Assembly (NCBI GenBank): GCA_002189035.1
Contig: CM007991.1
Coordinates: 2,666,001-2,730,000, forward strand
Direction: 5' to 3'
DNA: 64,000 nucleotides
DNA from: Utricularia gibba
Taxonomy: Eukaryota > Streptophyta > Magnoliopsida > Lamiales > Lentibulariaceae
In this document: piece by piece, positions 1 to 11,400 of the stretch
How positions within the stretch are numbered: the stretch's first letter is position 1
Layout of the letters: the number at the start of each line of letters is the position of its first letter
Made by a program: the position numbers and the translations under genes
Notes under the pieces: model-generated
Told to the model about the DNA's origin: nothing
The model's input: the letters and a program-made list of their open reading frames with translations, nothing else
Database searches by the model: none

Positions 1-548
1 CTGATTCTTGCATTCGGCGTCGCGTACGTCGGATTGGGATGGCTCCTTCTCCGTAACCAGGCAATGTTTCTGAAAACTCAAACTCACTTTATCGGCAAAT
101 CAATTTTTCCCTAGAATTCAGCAATTTGATCATCATCAGGTTTGATTTACAGGTGCTCAAAGTGTATGTTCCTTCATACGAGAGCTTCGGGAGGATGTGG
201 CCGCACCTTTTCATTCGCGTGGTAGCATCGCTGATCCTCTACCAGTTAACGATGATCGGATACTTCGGCGTGAAGAAATTCTACTACACTCCGATTCTGT
301 TCCCCCTCCCGATTCTCTCCATCATCTTCATCGTGGTGTGTAAGAAGAAATTCTACCGCTTCTTCCGGTCGACTGCGCTGGAAGTGGCGAGCCGGGAACT
401 GAAGGAACAGCCGAACATGAGCTCCGTTTTCCGGTCGTTCGTGCCTCCGAGCCTGAGATCCGAGAAGGTTCTGGAGGAGGAGGAGGAGCGCTTCGAGGAT
501 GCCCTTTCAACATCTCAAGTTCCTTCCAGGGCAGACGCGGTAGTTTGA
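1..548 (+). CDS. ERD4: ERD4/CSC1-like osmosensitive cation channel, C-terminal end (partial)
   Basis: This is the last part of a DUF221/OSCA-CSC1 family membrane protein; the family forms hyperosmolality-gated, calcium-permeable channels. Coding exons are 1-60 and 153-548, both in frame. Visible residues include a hydrophobic stretch ending WLLLRNQ, then KVYVPSYESFGRMWPH, two more hydrophobic segments and the motif TALEVASRELK in the cytosolic tail. These match the ERD4 subgroup more closely than other CSC1 proteins. The tail is rich in Glu and ends at the TGA at 546-548. The intron 61-152 begins with GC instead of GT (CAG/GCAATG) and ends in a normal AG. The 5' part lies outside the window, so neither the full length nor the ion-conduction core can be assessed. 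Confidence 0.88.
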
Positions 549-911
549 TTCCAGCTCCTTTGTGTTCGTCGCGCCGTGCGTCTCATGTGTATTTTAGGAA
601 AGTGTTCGTTACCATCCATTTCTTTTTTAAGGCCATGTCTGGGTTGCCCTTATTCTATATTTGGAAAAATATCCCAGATGCAAAACGTAAAGCAGCACTA
701 AAGAATCATTTCACGGCAAACAAAACGTTGGGTTTCTCTTTATGCGCCGCTTGATTTTCGTTTAATTGCTCAGATTCGTCTTCACTCCATTTACTGGGTT
801 CCTTGAACGCAGGCGTCCGTCCTCCTCTGAACGTGTGTCTGCATGGAGAAGATGGTAATTTGGGTTGCAGAAGGAAGCAGTGCCAGTGATTCCCGCCATT
901 CATTGATCAAC
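549..911 (+). other. ERD4 3' UTR and upstream region of the X8 gene
   Basis: There is no supported coding sequence here. The stretch probably holds the 3' UTR of the ERD4-like gene and the promoter and leader of the X8-domain gene. An ATG at 843 is in frame with the chosen start at 912 but would place a polar extension before the signal peptide. Confidence 0.5.
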
Positions 912-1472
912 ATGAGAAGCAAGATTCTGATTTTTCTGGGCTCTTCGTTTTTCCGCTTTCTTATGGGTACTTGTGCCGTTCAGCTAGATTCTTTTCACTT
1001 GATCGTAAGTGATTACTTTTGTTTCTTTCGGTGCTTTGGCAGTGATGGCTGCCGACGCGTCAATCCCACTCGCGACCCTGTCTCCGCCGGAGGGGAACAC
1101 CACGTTCCTGGGGGGTGAGACGTGGTGCGTGGCTCGGCCCGCGTCGCCGCCGGCTGAGCTTCAGGCCGCCCTCGACTGGGCGTGCGGCCCCGGGCGCGCT
1201 GATTGCCGACCCATCCAACCTGGCGGCGCGTGCTTCGAGCCCGAGTCTCTGGTCTCCCACGCGTCTTACGCTTTCAACAGCTACTACCAACAAAACGGCA
1301 ACAACGACGTCGCCTGCTACTTCGGCGGCACTGCTGCTCTAACTCGCCGCGATCCCAGTACTGAATCAAACAGACATATTTCAATTCTGAAACCAGTCTC
1401 ATATCGCTCTATTTGTGCTGACATTTGGTTGCTTCAGGCTACCAGGACTGCGACTTCGCCTCATCGATGTGA
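912..1472 (+). CDS. X8 (CBM43) domain secreted protein, PDCB-like
   Basis: This is a small secreted protein with one X8 domain, the carbohydrate-binding module that binds callose (beta-1,3-glucan) in plasmodesmal callose-binding proteins and in tails of plant beta-1,3-glucanases. My model has exons 912-966, 1043-1357 and 1438-1472, giving 134 residues. Exon 1 encodes a hydrophobic signal peptide starting MRSKILIFLG. The mature part starts near ASIPLATLSPPEGNTTF and runs into ETWCVARP, then ALDWACG, DCRPIQPGG, SHASYAFNSYYQ and CYFGGTAALTRRDPSYQDC, which together are the conserved cysteine pattern of X8. The first intron is the weak point. The better-looking donor GTAAGT at 1005 gives the wrong phase, while GTACTT at 967 keeps the frame. 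A start at ATG 1045 would leave no signal peptide. No GPI tail is visible. Confidence 0.75.
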
Positions 1473-2344
1473 GCTACAAACTGTGTACATGCCTGGAATT
1501 CCATCAAGATGATTCCGTTGCGCTGAATTGAATGAATGACAGGTCGGAGGTGTCGGGATCGAGGAGGCTCCGGAGATGGAGGCTACTGGGCGTAATGTGC
1601 TTTGCTCCCCTGCTGGTTTAAGAATCTATCTGACACTGTCGTGGAATATCATCTGCGATTCCGTATACCCCACATAATCCGCAGTTTTGTTCCCAACAGG
1701 GAAAAAGAAATGTGAGGAAAGATCGTTTTTCGATTTTCTTGACTCGAGAAGGATTATACCATTTCGATTTGCGTTTGATTCTTCTTCGACTTCCCTCTTC
1801 GAGATTGCGTGCGTAGGATGGTAGTCGCGTGTGTAGTGCCTCGCCATTTATCGATGAATCGGCTGGCGGCGGCGCAAGCCACCATTCGTTTCTCCCTCTT
1901 CTCCTGCGTTATCTTGGCGGCAGAGTGTTGGAATCTTCCGGTGGTCCTAACCCCTAACACAGCGATTAGGGTACTAAAAACAACTGGGTTTGTTTGTTTG
2001 TTGTCGCCGGAGATATCGACTATTGGAATTCATAAGATTTTGTGGTGTGGTTTGGAGAAGCAGCCTGCCTCCAAGATGTTTGTTGATTTGCCAGATGGGT
2101 ACGGCACTTGCTTATTTCCCAGTTTCCCTGATTTATAAGCAGCAAGCGCGCCCCACCCCTGACCTGATCAGTAGTCGTCTAGCTAGCTACAGGCAGCGTT
2201 GCCAAGGGAGGGATTTAGTTGGGCAGAGCCTTGGATTCTGCATTTTCTTTCGTTCGATCTGGGCAGAGCACCAGATGTAGGGAGTTAGTTCCTGGTGGCG
2301 TGTTGGGAGATGTGGATCTTGAGTTTGCATATGAGAGGGGGACA

Positions 2345-2368
2345 TGGCTGGCTGGCTGGCTGGCTGGC
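2345..2368. repeat. (TGGC)6 microsatellite
   Basis: Six perfect tandem copies of TGGC in intergenic DNA. Confidence 0.95.
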
Positions 2369-2841
2369 TTCCTTGAAGCTGGGATCCAACTCCGATCATG
2401 TCCACGTTGTTGAGCTTCTCAGTTGCCTCTGCTCGCTCTCGTCTCTGTCTATCATCTATCTGTCTAAAAACCCCAAGTGCGTGCATGAAAGGGAAATGCC
2501 AATCGCCCTTTTTCTGGATTCCCTGCATAGGGTTTTACATCCCATCCCTTTCACTACAAATTATTTCTAGTGCAAGCAAACACAACACACACGCCTTTTC
2601 TTTTCTTGTATGTTGTATTATAAGAACCCCCCACTATTCAAATTTTATCATTTTTTTTCTACAACGAAGGCGGGAAGCTCCCCCTCTATCTAATCCACTA
2701 CCGTACCGCTGATGAAATCGCAAATCACGTTTTAATTACTTATTTCAAAGGAAGGTTTTAAGTGGAGTGAATGAGCGAGAGAGATCGGTTCCTTGCCAAG
2801 CTTGTTGTTATGGAAAAGGTGTGGTGTGATGAGGGATGAGA

Positions 2842-2856
2842 TACCTACCTACCTAC
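2842..2856. repeat. TACC tetranucleotide repeat
   Basis: Almost four tandem copies of TACC. Confidence 0.9.
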
Positions 2857-2978
2857 CCAGTGCACTGGGGAGGGGAGCCCAGCCTCCTTGAGACAAACGG
2901 AGTCCAATGTCAACGATGCACAGCCACCATTGTTGACCAGAGATCTCGTGCGAGAACGCGAGCGTTCTGCATTCACAT

Positions 2979-2997
2979 CCCCCCCCCCCCCCCCCCC
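2979..2997. repeat. 19-base poly-C run
   Basis: A run of 19 consecutive cytosines, followed about 20 bases later by a CCA/ACC trinucleotide tract. A run this long is difficult to sequence, so its stated length is uncertain. Confidence 0.95.
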
Positions 2998-3120
2998 ATA
3001 CAATCCACCACACGCAACCACCACCACCACCACCTCCTCTCTATTTCAGAAACCTCTGATTCCCCTCACATTGCCTTGCCCTGCCACTCAATTTCCTGTA
3101 AATTCGGGGGAAATGACAGT

Positions 3121-3137
3121 CAGCCAGCCAGCCAGCC
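3121..3137. repeat. (CAGC)4 microsatellite
   Basis: Four tandem CAGC copies upstream of the amino acid transporter. Confidence 0.9.
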
Positions 3138-3413
3138 TGTGTGTTCTTTCCTTGATTCACTTGGATTATAATAATACCCCCCCTATTCTAATTGCACTTA
3201 CCTCAGCATAATGAATAGAGGGTGAGTTGGCATTTTTTTTTAGGATCCACATTTATCACAGTATTATGTCGAAATACGCAACATACCTTTTTCGCCAGCC
3301 ATGACCTTTGACTCCGGAAGTCAGTCTTCCTTTATTTATGGCCGCAACCCCCCACCCTCTTCGTAGCTCGCTCGCCGGAGTTCCTCTCTCCCTTTGTCTT
3401 CTGCTCTCGATTC

Positions 3414-5217
3414 ATGACGGGCGACGGAGCAGCGAGAAGATGCATCTGGAGCAAACAGGACTTCTTCCCGGAGGAATCGTTTCAGAGCTGGGGAAACTAC
3501 ACCCGGGCGCTGAAGCAAATCCCGTCGCGCCTTGTGGATAGGGCGCTGACACGGTCAACCTTGGAGTCGGAGGTGGAGATCAAGACGCGAAGTGGAAATG
3601 AGATGAAGAGGACGCTTTCGTGGTGGGATTTGATGTGGTTTGGTATGGGCGCGGTCATCGGCGCAGGAATATTTGTTCTTACCGGCCAGGAGGCGCGTCA
3701 GTCCGCGGGGCCGGCCGTCATCCTTTCCTACGTTGTTTCCGGTATCTCCGCCTTGCTAGCCGTCTTCTGCTACACCGAATTCGCCGTGGAAATCCCAGTT
3801 GCCGGTGAGGAATTCGCTGTTCCTGTGTATGATCATTGACAAACTTGAGAGATCTTAATCTGTTTCTGTTTGATTGTTCAGGGGTTCATTTGCGTACCTC
3901 CGGGTGGAGCTCGGGGAATTCGTTGCCTTTATAGCCGCCGGAAATATTATCCTCGAGTACATCATCGGGGGAGCGGCGGTGGCGCGTTCTTGGACGTCCT
4001 ACTTCGCCACCCTCTGCAACCACGAACCCAATCAATTCCGCATATACGCGCCTGGATTAGCAACCGGATACAACGAGCTGGATCCTATCGCCGTGGCGGT
4101 GGTTTTAATCATCTGCGTCATCGTCGTGAAGAGCACGAAAGCCTCCTCCAGGCTCAACTACATCGCCACCATTGTCCATATTTTGGTCATCCTCTTCATC
4201 ATCATCGCGGGCCTGATCAAATCAAACATCAGAAACTACACCCCCTTCGCGCCGTACGGCCCCCGCGGGGTATTCTCCGCTGCCGCCGTGCTGTTCTTCG
4301 CCTACGTCGGCTTCGACGCCGTATCCACCATGGCGGAAGAAACCAAAAACCCAGCCAGAGATATACCCATCGGATTGGTCGGATCGATGGTGATCACCAC
4401 TGCTATCTACTGCATCATGGCGCTAACTCTCTGCCTAATGCAACCTTACGGAGAAATCGATGTGAACGCTCCATTTTCCAAAGCCTTTGAGGCGGTGGGG
4501 TGGAATTGGGCGCAGTACCTCGTTGCAGCCGGCGCGCTCAAGGGAATGACCTCCGTGATTCTCGTCGGCGCCGTCGGGCAAGCCCGATACCTAACTCACA
4601 TCGCCAGAACCCACATGCTCCCACCGTGGTTCGCCAAGGTGGACTCCAAAACCGGAACTCCAGTGATCGCAACCGTGACGATGATGGTCGCTACGGCGAT
4701 AATCGCCTTCTTCACAAGCCTCGGAATCCTCTCAAATCTTCTCTCCATTTCCACGCTCTTCATCTTCATGCTGGTCGCCCTCTCCGTAATCGTGAGACGT
4801 TACTACGTCGCCGGCGAAACAACGCCCGCGAACCGCTACGCATTGATCGTCTTCATCGCCCTAATTCTGGGATCCTCCGTAGCCACAGCTGCGTATTGGG
4901 GACTGAGCGAGAACGGGTGGATCGCGTACTGCGTCACGGCGCCGATCTGGTTCCTGTCGACTTTGGGGCTGCAGCTTCTTGTTCCGATGGCCCGCAGGCC
5001 GAAGCTGTGGGGGGTGCCGCTGGTCCCATGGCTGCCGTCGGCGTCAATCGCCATCAATATTTTTCTGCTGGGATCCATAGACAAGGATTCCTTTGCGCGG
5101 TTCGGGATCTGGACCGCGCTGCTTCTGGTCTATTACTTTTTGTTCGGACTCCATGCCTCGTACGACACCGCCAAACAGACTGAAGCGGAAGTCACGCAGG
5201 CGGAGGCCTCTATTTAG
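3414..5217 (+). CDS. Cationic amino acid transporter (CAT1/5/8 clade), with an apparent one-base deletion
   Basis: This is an APC-superfamily membrane transporter that carries cationic amino acids across the plasma membrane. Exon 1 (3414-3804) encodes the N-terminal tail with SKQDFFPEESFQSW and the first membrane segments (MGAVIGAGIFVLTG, then YTEFAVEIPVAG). Exon 2 (3882-5217) encodes the rest, from GSFAYLRVELGEF through VARSWTSYFATL, FFAYVGFDAVSTMAEE and many hydrophobic helices to the stop at 5215-5217. Adding one base gives 575 residues, normal for the family. The canonical GT-AG junction 3804/3882 puts exon 2 out of frame by one base. One extra G in the GGGG run at 3881-3884 restores the universal VAGGSFAYL. 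The 3' end faces the AIR9 3' end about 255 bases away. The exact CAT paralogue is not certain. Confidence 0.9.
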
Positions 5218-5472
5218 TACTTTGTTAATCCACTTCTATTGCTGGTACAAATTGCAGAGCTTTCTTTTGTGCAACTTTTCTCGTCTGAATTCAGAACACA
5301 CTGAAGGAAGACTTCTTCAAAAAGCCCACTCAATACAACACAGGAACGAAACGACTATATAGAAGATGAAATCATGTGCTGAGGAACAACAACCACTCGA
5401 ACAAAGGAATAGATGCACAGCATGAGGAGCTTGAACAGAGAGATGAACGCAGTAGAGAGGGAGGAGGGCTTC

Positions 5473-8400
5473 TTACATGTCTATCTTGAGAAGAGTGTTG
5501 AGGGAGGTGCTGTTGAATCGCTGAGCGAGCCCTCTGATTACAAGCACTATGACATCACGAAGATGCCGTGTCTGCACCATTAGATCCGCCTCATTCTCGC
5601 TGTCCACGACGATTCTGAGGCGATGCTGATCATTTCGAAACAGCTCCACCTTCATACATGGGGAGAAAAGAAGAGTTTTTTTTTTTGTCAAAGGGGGTTG
5701 ATCTTAAATGCTGCACACAACCAGCACAACGCGGGTGCTTACATGGAAGGGTGGAGAATAGCTTCCGCGAATTTCTGTGGTGGGGAAGGAAGTTTTGGAT
5801 CCCGGTTTTATGACCTTGACCCTCTTTCTGTTGACTTCCAAGATTCTTCTCTCAAGATTTCCCATTCCCAGAACCTGAAATACAACAGGATTGAGGATTA
5901 GATACAGAGGTTGCTTTATGCTAATTCTAGATGATGCGACTAGCACGAAAGTATTACCGATTTTGGGGGACGATCTTTATCGCAGAGTACCTAAAAGACA
6001 AGTGCAAGGCAGTGAGTAGGTAAACTTGGGACACATTGATATCATCCAAGGACTGCTTGGAGAGGTTGGGTACCTCGAACTTGACAGATCCAGCCTCCAG
6101 TTTCTGTCTCACCTCCAGAAGAACATCAGGCTCTGCAATATCCAAGAATAATGAGGAAGTTCATGCACTAAAATCTGCACTCGAGGTACGCAAAAATGCC
6201 AATGCTGGAGGATGAAAGGAGCTTATTAACCCAGTCGGAAGACTTCATTGTACCTACGGCAATAGGATCCGTTGATGCAGAAACCGGCTCTCCCTCAGTG
6301 CCATCATCTCGTACTGGGGTATAAGCAACGACAAGCCTGTAGCCAACATCATCAACATTTGCCTCATACATTCTTCCAGTCTCACCTGCAATAGCATAAA
6401 AACATGTATTTCGTGTATGAAGAAGAAAAGTATATATATTTTCCATCGAAATAATGTTATCTCAATATTATCAACGTTTTAGGATCTGCAACCATCATAA
6501 AAAATCATACCAGAGATGGAAATTAGGTCCGGACTTCCAAGCATCGATCTGAGCCATTGGATTCTACTTTTACCTTCCTTCCCTCCAGTGTAAATGCCTC
6601 TCACAGCATACAAATTCGTGTGGAAACCCCGGCCCTCAATTTCCAACTTGTCAATTTTAGGAATTCCTGAATAAAACGGGAAACAACAGATCTCAGCAGG
6701 CAGGGGTGTAACATGCTGAAATGCGGGTCATTATAGAATTTTGTCTTGAATTGAAAACCTGGTAAAATCACAGCAGTTTCAGCATACACAGGTTCACTTG
6801 ATCTCCCAAAAACATCAGTAACCACACATTCGCACCTCAGGATGCAGCCAATGTCCTCAAACCTCACCTTATAGGAACAAGACCTCTGTGACGAATAAGC
6901 CTCAAACAATTTTTCATCTCCAGTTTCATGGGAGACAAACCTTCAAAATTTATAAAGCTAAATTGGTTCAACTTAAAAATATAGCAGTCAAAGACATTAA
7001 TCACGTTAACAATAAGGTTGTACTAGAAGCATACCATCGATAATTCACTTCTTTCTTGTACTTCTCCCAAACAAGTTGCTGATTTTCATTGCTTGGGATA
7101 ACTTCTGAAACAGTCAAAACCGCTCCTTCGACAGCCTTGCCCTTCAAGGCTAATTTCTCAATTCTTGGCAACTCTGCAAAATAAATCGCAAAAGGGGAAT
7201 TAATAAAACAACAGGATATAGCATTAACGAGAACAAACAAAGTTTTCATTTGGTTGCAACAAACGATGGCTTAAATATCTACCAGCACTTCCTAAGGTGA
7301 CAAGAAAGTAAATCTCACATTACCTGGAAAGATCGCCTCACTTCTGTCAGATAATTGAATTTCTCCGAGAACTGAATCTGACCGAACAGGTGTATATCTG
7401 TATACCATAAGCATGAACAGTAAATTTCGGAAATGAATGAAATACTATTTGGGATTATAGCTAGTGATTGGTCCTTGGGAAAAAACCAATGGCGAAAATC
7501 AGAGTCAAAACAATCAGGAATAAACAACCATATCTTGTTACCCGAACAACAGTCTGCAGTTGTAATCTTGTTCACAGACTTCATACATCTGAGAATCCGC
7601 TCCTTCAATAAGAAGGGTCCTTCCATCATTGTATACTCTGTACCAGGTAAACAGGCTTTCTCCCTGGCATCCACCAGTGTAATGCCCTTCTCCACGATAG
7701 GTCCTCTCAGACAATTTTTTTAAAGAGACATTTGAAACCGATGGAAGAGCTGCCAAATTCGATCAAAACCAAGGTCAACATGCATAACAAGATTGTATAT
7801 TTGCATGTGCAGAGAAGACTCCGTGGCAATGCCGCTGCATTTTAAGATTCTACCTGGAAGCACAGGAGATTCACAAATGGATATGAGTGGCTTTCCGCAC
7901 TTGCCATCTGATCTTATTGGGATCCAATATAATGCTAGATAAGACCCCACATCTTCAACAGATGGAGTATACGTTCTGAGGGTTGGAAAAGAAATAATAA
8001 AAAGTTTGCTAAGAATTGGATCAAAAAATGCATGCTTAATAACTACGTACAGTGTCTGTGCACATATTTCGACATTTTCCCAGGTATTTGACAGCTCAAG
8101 CAGTGCAGGTCCTTGAAGCTTATCCTTTGATCGGAACCAAATGTATTTCCCAACTCCTTCATTTCCTCCAAAATACTTTGTTTCAGGGATAACTTCCTGA
8201 CCCTCACAACCGTCAGGCACAAACATCTTCAAACCTTGAGGCTCACCTGTAATTTTGTAGTTGTGATATTAACCTTGGTTCATAGCTAGTGTTTTTCTAT
8301 GATTCTCATCAATGAGTAGCATCAACCAAAAAGCACGTCATTACTCAAAAATATGCATATATGTTGCTTGTGGGAAGAACGTTAAGAAAATAATAATAAA

Positions 8401-11400
8401 AAGATTAGCTACAGCTTGACTAGCCTGGAGCAACAGGGGACGAGCGAATTGTTTTTTGCTTTCCCTTCAAGCCATCAGCGCGAACAGGAGTGTAAGCAAT
8501 CTCAAGACAGTATCCCACTTCAGCGAAAGTTAGATCAAGATGTTCTGCACGAAGTTAACCAACGTGTGCAGGAATAGTAAGGAAAAACGATAAATGAAAA
8601 GAAGGAAATATGTAACGCCAACCTCCAACACAAATTTTCTCTCTTTGTCCATTGCTCTTAACTATGAACCACTCACACAGGCAATCTCCTTTCAAACTGA
8701 AAATAAAACAGCAGTAGATATGGATACAGTTAATAAGTCAAATAAATTACAAGTGATGAACAGAAGCAACAATTGTGAATAAGGATTTCACCCTCCACTA
8801 TACGAAGAAATCACAGTTACACGCTCCCCTTCCACCAAGGACCCTTGCAATTCAAGTGATGAACATGTAGGGACCCTGGAATACAGGTAGTCAGCCATGC
8901 AAATATATACGTCTGTAAACATATCTCAACCGCAGGATACAGAATAAGATTTTGACATGCAGTAGAGGGGCATCTCTTACCAGGCACAACTGGGCCTACA
9001 TGTTCTGAAATGAAAACAGGACCTCGGACACCATCCATGCGAATTGGCTCACAAGAAACTGCTACAAAGAAGCCAACATCATCTACAGATAGCGCATACG
9101 ATGAAGTTTTTGCATCAGTTATCTCATCACGGGTGCCATCTGACCTTGACTGCAGAAAAAAACTTTGTCCTGTCTGAGTGCGAAGGAACAGCACACAGAA
9201 AAGATGCTGCTAACTACTATTTAATATCACTTAACATGACAATGCAGATGGGAATACTTCTCAGAAAAAAGAAAATTACTGAATCCCATAGATAAAGCTT
9301 GGACATGAACAAAAGACTTAATCAAATTAAAGAATTAAAAAAAAGATGATACCCTGAACCAGTGGTAAACAGATCCTCCTTCTTCACCACCCCAATATTT
9401 CTTCTCAGCAATCAACGTAGTGCCTTCTACAGCTTTTCCAGCTACTTCTAATGAAAGTATCCTTGGGTTACCTATTAATTTCATGAAATATGAGAGGAAT
9501 ACAACGGCAGTTTTACCATACATAGTATGCATAAAAAACATTGACAGCTAATTGCTCAAACGACATAATAAATGTTACATAAAGCTGGTTCACTTTTTCA
9601 GTAGTTGTCATGAGCATTGTTTTTTATGGAAATTCAAGAAGAAAAGATCCTTCAAAAAGCTCAGAAATGAGACCCTGATTTAGCAAAATTTTATAATGAC
9701 CTGGACGAATACGTTCTTGACCAAAGCACGTTCTTTCTTCTCCAACAATACCATCACTGCGCACGGGGGTACAGGAAAAAGATATAAATCTTCCAATAGC
9801 AACTTTAGGTATTTGAAATTGTAGATGCCCTGAGGCTTCGGGAATCAAAGTACCCAGATCATTTTCTCCCTGCAGGAAATAAAACATAATGAAGATCTTG
9901 AAACTTTCAAAATGCAGTGAATCCGACATGCTACCTCGCAACAATGCCAATTATAGATGCTCATCCCCTCGTGACCACCAATATAGCCATATGAAGCTGT
10001 CAGGAATTCGCCTTCAACATAATCCCCACTTAAGGACAAGAAGTTGAGACTTGGAGGGAGCACTATAAGAAAATATATCAAAGGTTAGTTTTGAAAAATT
10101 GAATCCAGAGTTCAGAGGTACTTACTCTTGATGGCTGCTTCAGAAATTACATAGACTGGTTGTCCAGCTTCACCATCAGGATTCATTGGAGTGAACTTTG
10201 CAACAATGTATTTTCCAACGGCTCCCAATGGTATACGAAATGCCTGTATAAAAAAATAATAATATCAGGAAATCACGACCATGAAAAGCATGGTAAGACT
10301 AGATATTTTACCTTAGCAGATTTGGATGTACTTAATGCTTCAACCATATTTTCACCTTCAAAAGTAGACGAACTACTTTTGAACCACTGCACTCTACTAG
10401 AAGCTTCAGTCCCTCCTGTAACGATACCGGTTGCAGTGACCTTACTTCCTTCTTTCAACTCACCAATTATCTTCACACATGTAACCTTAGGTGGGGCTGT
10501 AATTGTGGAAATATAAGATAGCTGAGAAAAAAGTTAATGGAGAATAAAACCTGGAATCCAAGAAGAAACCAAAAAAAACAGGACACCAGTTACCAAATCA
10601 TGTAGTGAAAATAAGCACTCAATAAACTTAATAAACGAAATAACATAACAAATAGCTACAAACCTTTTTTAACTACTTGGGATACTGTCGACACAGGTGT
10701 GCCTTCCTTTCCTGAAGTCATCCAGCGTGGATCACTATAAAAAATGAGAAAAAGACAAGCACTTGGCTCATCTCACAAACGAAATCCTCACCTTCAGCAT
10801 TGACAGGAATGTACACAAAAGCCAATCGCCGAGCAACATCTTCTTTAGTCAGCTTATATTCATTTGTACCCGTCTGAACTAAAGTATACTCGCTGAGAAT
10901 ACAAACGTCACATTATAATGAGGATATAGTAAACACCAGAAAGTTCAGGGATTGCTAGAATTACAAAAAAAGGAAAAAAGAAACAAACAAACATCATGCA
11001 AGAATATGGCATTCTGCACTTGATTTTTCATAGAGAGAAAGTTTAGGAACATGAAAAAACCACCAGCTGCGCCAAAGGAAATATGTTCCTAAAACCTATA
11101 TAAAAAAGACACGGTTTCCAGCATCTCAATAATCATAAAGACCAACCTGGTGTCAACTTCTTCACGTAACCATTCATATTTACTTGGTCCCTCTTTTCCA
11201 CCAAAATAATGTCCCGAACCTCTGAATATGCTTCCTTCAACAGCATCTCCAATAATTTGGACGTTACTGACTGATGGAGGAGCTGATGACAAAGTAAAAA
11301 ATATTTTTCAAAGCATCTGGTGAACGCAAAAGAGAAATAAAGCCACAGACCAAGAATAGAGTTTCATCAAAGTTACAAGAAACACAGCTTTCTACCTGCT

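Larger units (their letters stand above)
1473..3413. other. Intergenic region with several simple repeats
   Basis: I see no gene in this 1.9 kb between the X8 gene and the amino acid transporter. It is GC-mixed with many short tandem repeats (listed separately). The last few hundred bases, including pyrimidine-rich stretches, probably hold the transporter promoter and leader. Open frames here are short and resemble no family I know. Confidence 0.6.

Noticed and set aside
2100-2300. Possible microRNA precursor (GCCAAGGG-type words)
   Set aside because: I could not form a convincing hairpin by eye, and no known mature plant miRNA matches.
3801-3839. Read-through of CAT exon 1 as a short protein ending at 3839
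   Set aside because: The added residues are intron-derived, and the product would lack most membrane helices.
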